This document shows positions 1 through 9,257 of a stretch of DNA of 64,000 nt, in pieces. Location of the stretch: assembly GCA_009760885.1 (NCBI GenBank), contig CM019719.1, forward strand, positions 25,971,084 through 26,035,083, given 5' to 3'. Numbering within the stretch: the stretch's first letter is position 1; each line of letters begins with the position of its first letter. The notes beneath the pieces are model-generated. The model did not search any database, had not been told where the DNA came from, and saw only the letters and a list, made by a program, of their open reading frames with translations. The stretch comes from Achatina immaculata (lineage: Eukaryota; Mollusca; Gastropoda; Stylommatophora; Achatinidae). Made by a program: the position numbers and the translations under genes.

Positions 1-844
1 CCGAGAAACTCCCAACAGCTGACAAGACCTAAGGCAAATCGTGGCAGTAAAAAAAAAAGGCACAAATGGTTAACACAAACTTTACTCCGGCATCAAGATT
101 ACAGTGTGATCTTTGTACAATAGTATGACTGTTCCATTTTTTTTTTCAAAGTTACTTTCTATAGTTGTACAGAAGTGACTGTGTATATTGGTCCTCTCAT
201 GTCTGGAGAATTATAAGTCATATTGAGAAGATCTTCGTTTTTCTATAAAAGCTTAAAAATGGTAATTTTAAAAAAAATTTCGTAAACAAAACAATCATAA
301 CGAATATTTCATTTACCGCATACTGTGTGTGTGTGTGTGTGTTGGGGGGGGGGCAGAAAAAAAGGGAGGGGGGGGGGAACCCTGCGTTTTGTATTTCACT
401 GCTTTTAAAAAAAAAATTCACTGTTCAAAGTCCAATTCTAAATGTTATGTTTATGCAGTTTATGCAAATCATAACAGTTAGAAATGGGCCTTAAAAAACA
501 AAAAACTGCTTATTTGTCATGAACTGAAAAGCGCCCCCTAATGGAGAAAGTCCATTTATAAGATTGTGGACATTGTTATCGAGCTGACAGCAGTATTCCC
601 CCCCCCCCTTTCACCTCCCCACCATAAGTCTTAAGTAGCAACACAAATGGAGGCTAGAGTACCGCAGTGAATGGCAGCTTCTCAGGCCGAAATGCTCTGC
701 AATGTCTACAGAGAGCTGCCTCTGAATATGGATAATCTCACCTGCAAGGAAGGATACATCTGAATACACTTTTTTGTAAGTGTTTAAATGAAAAAAAAAA
801 TTATTCATGAAAAAGTTAGACCAGTGCTTCTTATTATTTAACCA
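1..844. other. AT-rich flank, no gene seen
   Basis: No coding exon, RNA gene or recognisable element was found. The stretch has homopolymer runs and a short GT microsatellite followed by G runs near 325-377. Open frames here are short and low in complexity. Confidence 0.5.
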
Positions 845-1160
845 TCAGCCCGGGAATGAAGACACTGTTCGATTAGGCAATCACAGCTGATATACTAGAG
901 TCAGGGTTAGGGAATCATAGACCAAGACCCTGTCTCACCTCTCTGTTGGTCCCCCCACCCATTAACAGGCATAGCCTGGCTAACGAGGGCAGGGATCGCC
1001 ATAGTCCCCATGGTGGTGGAGTCTGCAAAAGAAGCATTGCACACCCCCTGTTTTTTAGCTGTACTCCGGGACTGAAAAAGTAACTGCCATAACTCACTCC
1101 CACGCCGATACGATGATGTGCCTCAACACCTTCACAGCATCGGCTGCAAAGAACACATAC
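845..1160 (+). mobile_element. Dispersed repeat R1, copy 1
   Basis: A roughly 300-bp sequence that recurs at 59.4 kb (+), 52.7 kb (-) and, more diverged, at 8.8 kb (+). Shared blocks include GACCAAGACCCTGTCTCACC, the segment GCATTGCACACCCC, and a 3' part reading CCGATACGATGATGTGCCTC. No protein, tRNA-like head or terminal inverted repeat was identified, so its class is unknown. Confidence 0.7.
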
Positions 1161-1335
1161 AGGGGGAATAAGACAAGAAAAGAACCATCACCCCCCCCCC
1201 CCCCCACTTTTTTGCCTGAGAACAGATGTGAACTTCTCATTAAAAATAACATAATACATATAGCCCAGATGATGCTATGATTTTTTAACAGATAAAAGGG
1301 ATGGCGACTGCAGTAAAACTGGTTTAAATAAATAA

Positions 1336-2220
1336 GGTAGATAGAGGTGTATGGTGCAGTTTTCAAAGTGAGGGAGGAAGTGAGCAAGGTGAGAAAAAAA
1401 ACCGAATAGAAAGTATGAAATGTATAAATGAAAAACATACAACATCCGATATTTCGGCATGAGCCTTATTCGAGGATACATACAGAACGAAATACAAACA
1501 TATATAACTTATCTGAAGCGTCTTGCTCCGGGTGAGAAGCAGAAATTTGTGTGGAAGAAGGAGGAGGAAAAAAAGGAGGGGAAAAAAAACCACGCTGCCT
1601 ACAGACAAAAAATTCACGATAGGACCAATCATAACGAAGAAGCGGAGAGAGAGGAGGAGAACAAGTGGGAGAAAGGGGTGGGGGGAAGGCAATAGAAACA
1701 TGATAGCCGCTAGAGGTGTCGGGGGGGGGGGAGGGGAGGGAAAAGGGGATGCGGAGAGATAATGAATGAAGAACTTAAACATCTACCGGGAGAAAATGGG
1801 AAACTGGTGGATAGGACAAGACCAATATATTGGCAGAGAAGGAAATAGGATGGTGGTAGGGAGGGGTAGCATAGAGAAAGAAAGTAGAGTATAAAAAGGC
1901 CAGTGGAAAAATAAGTTACAGAAAGCTGAAGACATTGTTAATTCCAGCTGGGTGGAGACAGCCAGTCTGGAAAATAAGGCGCTGTTCTAGGACCATCCGA
2001 GATCGTACATCTGCGGAACAAGAGCGGATCGCACTAACCGAAATGTCCTGTTTGCCCCTGTGGTTACCAAGGCAAAAATGTTTAGCCACAGTTGTCCAGG
2101 CCCTCTTGGAAATATCACTGAGATGCTGGCGAAACCGATCTCCTAACCGTAAGCCAGTTTTCTCACCTTGCTCACTTCCTCCCTCACTTTGTAAAACTGC
2201 ACCATACACCTCTATCTACC
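1336..2220 (-). mobile_element. Penelope-like element fragment between inverted repeats
   Basis: A minus-strand 3' fragment of a Penelope-like retroelement. It contains the C-terminal GIY-YIG-type endonuclease region (1919-2156), a purine-rich tail, and near 1445-1480 a motif read on the minus strand as GGCTCATGCCGAAA, resembling the stem-II plus GAAA part of the degenerate hammerhead motifs common in these elements. The fragment is bracketed by about 62-bp inverted repeats at 1336-1397 and 2157-2220, both containing GGTGTATGGTGCAGTTTT or its complement. The second Penelope fragment at 63.2-64.0 kb belongs to the same or a close family. Confidence 0.7.
1919..2156 (-). pseudogene. Penelope-like GIY-YIG endonuclease remnant
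   Basis: A minus-strand frame encodes the end of the GIY-YIG-type endonuclease domain of Penelope-like elements. It holds a DRFRQHLSDI block, then VAKHFC, a DISVSAIR block and a terminal LEQRLIF. The same blocks recur at 63.3 kb as NRFRQYLNDI, VAKHFC, DISVAAIR and LEKRLIF. The upstream reverse transcriptase and the first GIY half are missing. Incoming residues at the 5' side come from the flanking inverted repeat, so this is a truncated relic. Confidence 0.75.
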
Positions 2221-2514
2221 TATGATTTTTAAAAAATCGAATCATTCCATTTGCTGGTCCGTCGACTCCCCCACCCCCACCCCTAAAAAAATAATCTTTC
2301 CATGGACTCACGGAGGGTCTGTTGATTCCAGATTAAGAATCGCTGAGATAGACTTTCCCTTCGTGGGAGTTGGCCCAGATGTCTAAACAGAGACTGGTAG
2401 TTTGTAGACTTTTCTCTATATCTGGCGTCAAATATAAGTTAAATTAATTACATACTTAGGATCATCATCGCTGCACTCTACACAAAGCTATTAAGTGTTT
2501 ATATCTCTTCTTTA

Positions 2515-2671
2515 AGTATATTCACAAGTGTACAGAGACTAATAGATCTCCTCTTTAGTATATTCACAAGTGTACACAAACTAATAGATCTCCTCTTTAG
2601 TATATTCACCAGTGTACAGAGACTAATAGATCTACTCATTAGTATATTTACCAGTGTTCAGAGACCAATGG
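2515..2671. repeat. 42-bp tandem repeat, about 3.7 copies
   Basis: Units start with AGTATATTCAC and contain ACTAATAGATCT. Successive starts at 2515 and 2557 give a 42-bp period, with increasing divergence to the right. Confidence 0.85.
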
Positions 2672-2959
2672 AGTCAATTAAAAGTTGATTCATACTTTTT
2701 CTTTCAAAGACAGTGGTTCATTGGTTTTTAAAGACAATTTAAAAACAATGGTTCTGAATGACTCAGATCCCAATCTCCCTTTTCCAACCCAGACTGTTCC
2801 ATAATCCTTCCCTATACGCGCACATGAAAGGATTTTCGCCATTATACTTCTACGGTGGTATAACTCCCCCTATCTGCTCGTTAAGAATCACTTCTGTAAA
2901 GCTAAATATATAAATATGCGCAATGCCACTAAAACGATTGAATCTCTCTCTTTCACGAA

Positions 2960-3100
2960 GCCACTGCAGTAAAACTGTGATAATAAAATGTATAAACTAG
3001 GAAAAAATTAGGAACAGCTAATTAACGAACACGCAATTGTAACGTTTCGGCGTGAACATTAATCATACAAAAACACACACACAGGACGAAGAAATAGAGA

Positions 3101-3134
<34 letters not shown>

Positions 3135-3600
3135 AGATAAATTATAAATTCACATGAATGATATGTGAGCACACAGCACAAGATTACAACCCCTCTACCC
3201 CAACTATAATCACTATTCCACCTTCTCCCGGCTAGATTACCACTATACCACTTTCTCCCCTCTCCATGGGCCCCTCCCTCATCCTTATTTACGACCCACC
3301 TATCATACACCACATGTCTCCATTTAAACATTCTCTACACTCCACCGTGCGCACTTCTGAACACATCCTCTTACAAGCCACAGCTCCTTAAAGTCACAGC
3401 TAAGTGCTCCATTCATGTTATTCTATTTTTTTCCATTCATATTTTTTTTACATAGCACTCATGTGAATTTATATTTTATCTTCTCTGTTTCTTCGACCCG
3501 CGTGTTTTCGTGTGATTACGGTTCACGCCAAAACGTCACAACTGTGTGCTCGTTAATTAATTTATTAATAAAGATGTTCCTAATTTTTTCCTAGTTTTTT
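2960..3600. mobile_element. Penelope-tail-like inverted element, copy 1
   Basis: Two arms in opposite orientation (about 2960-3075 and 3500-3600) flank a variable interior with GA-rich microsatellite. The right arm reads GGTTCACGCCAAAACGTC followed by GTGTGCTCGTTAA. The left arm is its complement (GTAACGTTTCGGCGTGAAC). Similar units occur near 32.1, 53.7 and 56.0 kb. The GCCGAAACGTC core resembles the degenerate hammerhead part of Penelope-like pseudo-LTRs, but that assignment is inference. Nothing distinctive was seen between 3600 and 4061. Confidence 0.6.
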
Positions 3601-4061
3601 TTTTACTTCCTGTTCCTTTGTTTTTGAAAACGGACATTCCAGCTTTTGTAATGCTTTCCTTTTCAAAGTTTCAAATGAGTCTCTGAACGTCAAGTCTGAT
3701 GCATAGGCGCACAAAAACTACGGGAGCTTCACACCTTCACTGAGATCTAATTCTGCACTTCGTAGCACCACATGGTTTTAGTGAAACGCTCCAAAACTGT
3801 CGTCCAAAAGGTGAGAAGTATTCTATAATCAATTGATTTCATTGTCCTCACAATGCCGCAGGCTTCTCGACATATGTGTGCCTTTTCAATAGGATTATTT
3901 GCAGTGCTGTTCATTGTTTGCAATGCTGTTCAAGGCTGAGTTCACTTTATCGCATCCTTGATTCAGAGCAGCAGTGGCGTTTGCTTGAGCAGAACAACAA
4001 ATATCACTAAGCCTCTTCACTGTAAGATTACTTCCAAGTTCACACAAAGATATTTCCAATC

Positions 4062-5373
4062 GACGGACCCCTTGTTTTATGTCAAACCAACTTGTTGTTT
4101 CACCATTTATTCTTACTGCTGCTTGTTGGTCTAAATACAGCAGTGATGTTAATTGTATCAAATGTGTTGGAAATCCCATTTTTTCCATTATTTCCCAAAG
4201 TTTCTGGTGTTGTACACAATCAAATGCCTTTGAGTAGTCTATAAAGGATAAATATAGATTCACATTAAACTCCCTGCATTTCTCTATTATTAATCTTAGA
4301 TTGAATATATGATCTCTTGATCCTCTTCCTTGCCTGAAGCCAGCTTGGACCATATTGACTTCTTCTTCTATTTTCTTTCGAAGTCTACCCATTATGATTT
4401 TTAACAGAATTTTACTGGCATGACTAATCAGGGCAACAGTTCTGTAGTTGGTGCATAATTTCAGGTTACCCTTTTTTGGCAGTGGAATGAATACAGTTCT
4501 TTTCCATTCTTTTGGCCAAATACCTGAATGCCATATCTTTTTACATAGTGCATGATAGATTGTTGCACATTCCTTTCCTCCTGCTTTAATAAATTCAGCG
4601 GTTATCTCATCACATCCTGGTGATTTACCATTTTTCAGACTCTTTATTGCCCATAAAACTTCTTCCATTGTCGGCTCGGGTTCTTTCTCCTGCAATAATA
4701 ATTCACACTGTTGATTTCTGCTTCCACAGTCGGTTGTTTCATACATTCTTTTGCAATAGTCCTTCCATCTTTCCAGAATTTCCTCTGTCTCTGTCAGGGT
4801 ATTCCCCATCTCATCACAAATTACATTTAGCTTAGGTGTGACATTTCTCGTCAATGTCTTCATTTCTTTAAACATTTCACTATCTCTTCCACACCTCTGA
4901 TGTTCTTCTATTCTTTCACAACAATCTTGTATGTATTGTTTTTTGTCTTTTCTTATGTTTCTTCGTACTTCTTTTGTTAAAGTTTTATATTTATCTTTGT
5001 TGTTGTTTGTCACTCTCCACTGTGTCTTCATTTCTCTACATTGTTTTATCAGTTCTAGTGTACCTGCTGTAATCCATCCATTCTTTTGTGTTTTCTTTAC
5101 TGGAACCATGTCTTTAGCTGTTGTTACTAAGATATCTTTGGCCTGCGTAGCCAATTCATCTGGTGTCATCTCTTCCTGTACAGCCATCAGGATTTCGAAA
5201 CGGTTCTTCACTTCTATACCGTATTGTTCTGGTATATTTGTAAGGTCAAAGCGGAGTGGTCTTGATCCCATAACTATCTTTTTTATCTTTATCTTCATGT
5301 CTGCTATTAATAACTCATGGTCCGTGTCACAATAAGCACCTGGCAAAGTTTTTGCTGATGTTATGCTGGACCT
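4062..5373 (-). mobile_element. LINE-A copy 1, inverted 5' part (endonuclease end to RT palm)
   Basis: This minus-strand block encodes the end of a LINE endonuclease (a PGAYCDTDHELLI block) and most of a reverse transcriptase: a KSPGCDEI block, NYRTVALIS, an AGFRQGRGSRDHIF block and FIDYSKAFDCV. It runs open for more than 430 codons and stops abruptly inside GVRQGC. The rest of the protein resumes on the opposite strand at 5374. Codons from 4061 leftward belong to the flank and are not LINE-like. The clade (RTE-like or CR1-like) is uncertain. Confidence 0.9.
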
Positions 5374-6290
5374 CAGGGGTGCATATTGTCACCCTACTTA
5401 TTTAACTTGTATACTGAAAATATAATGAGGAATGTTAGAGAAGATGTAGACAAAGAATATTACGATGCCATAACAGTTGGAGGTTATGAAATACCAGAGA
5501 TTAGATATGCTGATGACACAGTATTGCTGTCCACAACACAAGACGGAATGGAAAAACTGATTATGTCAGTCCGCAAGAACAGCGAAGAGCAGAACCTCTA
5601 TCTTAATGCAAAGAAAACTAAAGTGATGACAACTGATAAAACAAACAAGGCAACTGAAATATGTATCAATGAGGAAAAACTGGAAGAAGTGGAGAGTTTT
5701 GAATATCTTGGATCACTACTAACTAATAATGGAGATACAATGAGGGAAATTAAAAGGAGGACATCTATTGCTCTTCAGAAAGTAAAACAAATAAAGAATC
5801 TGTGGAGAGGAGCAGACAGAACCACAAAAATAAGATTTTTAAGGGCATGCATCTTTCCCATCGCAACATATGCCTGTGAGACCTGGACACTTAACAAAAC
5901 AGCTGAGAAGCACATAAATGCCTTTGAATGTAAATGCTATAGAAGAGTTCTCCAAATATCGTGGACACAAAAACGAACAAATATATCTATACTGCAAGAG
6001 CTTAATATTGATGAAGGCTGGCTAGTAAAGAGGATTAAAGAGAGAAAACTTAAATATTTTGGCCACATTAAACGTCATGATAATTTAGAGAAGACCATAT
6101 TGGAGGGATACATAATGGGAAAAAGAAAGAGAGGAAGACCGAAACGAAGATGGCTTCAAGACATCGTTGATGATCTGGAAATGGATGCAGCAGCAGCAGG
6201 CCATCTTGCTCACAACCGAGAGGCCTACAGGAGTGCTGTTTGGGAGGCAAAGTTCCGCAAGGGACATGCGAAGGAATGAATGGATTGAAG
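5374..6290 (+). mobile_element. LINE-A copy 1, direct 3' part (RT catalytic and C-terminal region)
   Basis: The plus-strand continuation begins exactly where the inverted part ends, with [13 protein letters not shown]. It carries the catalytic YADDTVLLS box near 5509-5535, then YACETWTLNK, a [13 protein letters not shown] block and the [16 protein letters not shown] block, and stops at 6277-6279 after KGHAKE. The frame is open throughout. LINE-A copies in the window end in short GAAT repeats, like RTE-type microsatellite tails. 6300-6345 holds a C run. Confidence 0.9.
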
Positions 6291-6404
6291 CATTAAGGAA
6301 ACTGTACATATGTACATTTGGGACCCCCCCCCCCCCCCGCGCCATTTTGTAAGGTGTAAGCCAAAGTAGTACAGCTGTATGCTGTTTTTAATAAATACAA
6401 AAAT

Positions 6405-7135
6405 GTTGATTTAGCAAAAATAGAATCCATCAACATGCAGTATAAAATTAAATGGAACTATTCTAAAGCAGGTGCAGAAATTCACATACCTTGGAGCAGT
6501 AATAACTTCAGATGGGAAATCTTATCTTATATCCTTCCCGTGCCGTTAAACGTCACATAGGGCTCGCAAAGTAGTTCGCCAATGGGAACTGCAGAACAGA
6601 AATTAGGAACAGAATAGCCCAAGCAAAGACCGCATTTCAGAGAATGAGAAACATATTAGCCAACACATCCTTATCAATGAATGTTAAGAAAACGAGTCAT
6701 AAAATACTATATTGAACCCATCTTGTTATATGGAGGTGAATCATGGACAATAGGCAGGTCTGCACAAAAATCATTGGAAGCAGCAGAAATGTGATTTATT
6801 AGAAGAATGTTGCGAATCACCTGGACAGCAAAAATAACTAATGAAGAATGTAGGAGAAGAGCTGGAGAGGAAAAAACCTTGTCAAAAAGATAAGAGAGAG
6901 ACAATATACTTTCATAGGACATGCAATGGGAAGAGAGGGCATTGAAAATATTATAACAACAGGAAAAATAGAAGGAAGAAAATCAAGAGGAAGACCAAGA
7001 GAAATGATACTGGACAGTCTGACGGGATGGTGTGAGAGGAGATCACCAACTGAACTGATGGCCTGCATGAAGGATCGTGTATTTTGGAGAAGCATAATAG
7101 CCAACGCCAGTCGACACGGCACCTGATGATGATGA
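6405..7135 (+). mobile_element. LINE-B copy 1, C-terminal fragment
   Basis: A 5'-truncated second LINE family. Recognisable blocks are FTYLGAVITSDG, NRIAQAKTAFQ, EPILLYGGESW (broken by a frameshift), the open frame GREGIENIITTGKIEGRKS and the terminal NASRHGT, followed by a GATGATGATG tail. The same family is at 37.1-38.0 kb (-) and 49.2-49.7 kb (+). It is interrupted at 6519-6581 by a piece of another LINE. Inactive. Confidence 0.85.
6519..6581 (-). mobile_element. LINE-C 3'-end insertion with target duplication
   Basis: A 63-bp segment matches the extreme 3' end of LINE-C (compare 15.6 and 51.8 kb) in minus orientation, including its ATAAG-type tail. It is flanked by ATGGGAA at 6512-6518 and again at 6582-6588, and it splits the LINE-B frame between TSDGK and NRIAQAK. 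This is a complete, very short retrotransposition product nested in LINE-B. Confidence 0.8.
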
Positions 7136-7249
7136 TTTAGCAATCCTTCTTATGCTCTTACATTGATTACAAGTGTTCTCTTATCTGTTTATTTTACTCC
7201 AAGCAGTGATGTCATGTTACGGTGTGGCGATGTTTTGTTCAACCGTTTC

Positions 7250-7420
7250 AGAATAGCTTAAATCAATGTAGCATGTGTGAAATCAATGAATGCGCGTGGA
7301 ATCAATTCGCCACGCTCATTTGATGACGTCACAATACGAGGCCACATGGAGGGTAAGTTCGGTTGAGGCGAAGGCCACAGTTGCGCGCCTTTGGAGTGAG
7401 CGATCATCGAAACAGGTAAC
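7250..7420 (+). promoter_or_regulatory. Candidate promoter and non-coding first exon of the SLC43-like gene
   Basis: A CpG-containing island in AT-rich DNA about 1.6 kb upstream of the first coding exon. It holds a perfect CRE palindrome TGACGTCA at 7324-7331. Two good splice donors follow: GGAGG|GTAAGT with GT at 7353, and ACAG|GTAACG with GT at 7416. Because the ATG exon opens with a clear acceptor at 9025, a 5' non-coding exon must lie upstream, and this is the best candidate. Transcript data are needed to fix the start. Confidence 0.45.
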
Positions 7421-7884
7421 GGGGTTCTAATTACCATTTTGCATATTCTCAGAAAACACAGGCCTCTCTTGCTCTGTCTAAAATAAGAAAGACGAAAAGC
7501 ATGAGAGCACTTCACTGATTAGCCATTTTCTTAAAGATAAGGCAAGATAAGTTGTTCTCCCTCAAGCTACCAGTCTCTTAATTTCGTTTCTCGAGTTTAT
7601 CCTCAAAGTTGTCAGATACAGTCTAGAACTTATAATTTTGTAATGTTAGACAATGAAATGAAAGTTTTTTTTTAAAGTGTGTGTGGGGGGGGGATGGGGA
7701 AGAGGATCAACTTTCGATAAGACAAAACCTACTTTGGCGTTGTACAGGAGGGCATATCGTGCTTTGTTTTTGTTTTGTTTTTATTGTATATGTGTGCAAG
7801 TGCAGAGAGAACAATTAAGTAAACTGCAGACATTATATGCTCATTCAGGTCAATTGTTGGGATCATATGTACATGTCATTACTC

Positions 7885-8170
7885 TTGTACATGTCAGTTG
7901 TTGGGATAAGTGCACGTTTGCTCGTAAGCAGGTCAGTTTGGATAACTGCATGTTAGGTTGATTGCTCATAAGCAGGTCAGTTGTTGGGATAAGTGCATGT
8001 TAGGTTGGTTGCTCATAAGCAGGTCAGTTGTTGGGATAAGTGCATGTTAGGTTGGTTGCTCATAAGCAGGTCAGTTGTTTGGATAAGTGCATGTTAGGTT
8101 GGTTGCTCATAAGCAGGTCAGTTATTGGGATAAATGCGTATGTCTGGTCATAAGCAGGTCAGTTGGGATT
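7885..8170. repeat. 47-bp tandem repeat, about 6 copies
   Basis: Units contain GCAGGTCAGTTGTTGGGATA and GTTGCTCATAA. The GCAGGTCAG blocks at 7972, 8019, 8066 and 8113 give a 47-bp period. It lies in the probable first intron of the SLC43-like gene. Confidence 0.85.
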
Positions 8171-8174
8171 ATAA

Positions 8175-9025
8175 TACAGTTTATAACATTGGATTAGTGC
8201 AGAATAAGCTGATAAGTTATTGAAATTTTAAGTGCAGTAAACTTGCTGCTACTCACATAATGGACAGAATCACTGTAAACAAAAATGGTTTAATATATTG
8301 TGTAAGGTAAGGAAGACAGACTATTCATTGTGAAGCATAAAGGAAATATTCTGAGAAGCTCACCAGAGACCCTGCTGATAATAGGTTTGACATCCTTGAA
8401 CAAAGGACCACAAGATGTCATGTCCCTACCTTTCCCCCCAAGGAATGTGTCTCCCATTTAACAATCATGCAGGCGTATTTGGGGGAAGTTTTCTAAAATG
8501 ATGCAAGAACTTTCTGATCATACCTGGTCAAGACCCTAATGTACTTTTTCAAAGTGCTCTCTTGAAACATGTGATACTGCAGGCAGTGAATGATATCCCT
8601 ATAAAATGCTGCCCTGAAACATGTGATACTGCAGGTGGGTGAATGAGTTAAGGTTAAACATGATCACTATGGTGGTGGAGCTTGCTGAAAAGCTTTTCCA
8701 TCTTATGTTCACATGGAAAATGAAAAAAAAAAAGCTGCAGTAGACACATTTCATTGATTTAATGCAAATGTTGCAACATCTTCACTGTGCCATCATTTCC
8801 TCTAGGACCAAAGTGCAACTACAATTATTGGGGACAGTGGATGAGAGATAACCAAGACTCTGTCTCACCTCACTCTTGGTGCCTCTAGGAACAGGATAGG
8901 CCTGGCTTACACAGCTGGGTTCACCTTTGTCCACACAATTGTGGTGGGATCTGCAGTGGAATCAGTTGCATGATTAATTATGTTATACATAATGCTCATG
9001 ATTTTCTTTTCCTCATATTCTGCAG
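8175..9025 (+). other. Probable intron sequence with partial R1 copy
   Basis: Non-coding stretch before the first coding exon. A diverged partial copy of repeat R1 lies at about 8830-8975 (ACCAAGACTCTGTCTCACCT block). The region ends in a good acceptor, TTTTCCTCATATTCTGCAG, at 9025. Confidence 0.5.
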
Positions 9026-9257
9026 TGACCATGAAGCCAGGAGACCCAAGATTTCGTATCCTGTACACAGCTTGGGGTTTCTTTGAATGCCTTGTCTTTG
9101 GTGGTTTACTGTATGGCTGGGGATCTTTAGTCTATGTGCTGAAAGATGAGGGAATTTATCTTGAACTTTGTTATGTCATTCCCAATGAGACAGCAGTGTC
9201 TAACACTTCTGTTATATACAGTTCAATGAACGAGTCATCTAAAAACCTCAATAGCAG
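9026..9257 (+). CDS. SLC43A3: SLC43-like coding exon 1
   Basis: Residues 1-76. The acceptor TCTGCAG precedes five untranslated bases, and ATG is at 9031. It encodes the short cytosolic N terminus, TM1 (about residues 15-37) and the glycosylatable first loop. The donor is AG|GTGAGT and the exon ends in phase 2. Confidence 0.93.

Noticed and set aside
3895..4061. C-terminal extension of the inverted LINE reverse transcriptase frame
   Set aside because: The LINE sequence stops at 4062. The following residues come from read-through into flanking DNA and are absent from the other LINE-A copies.
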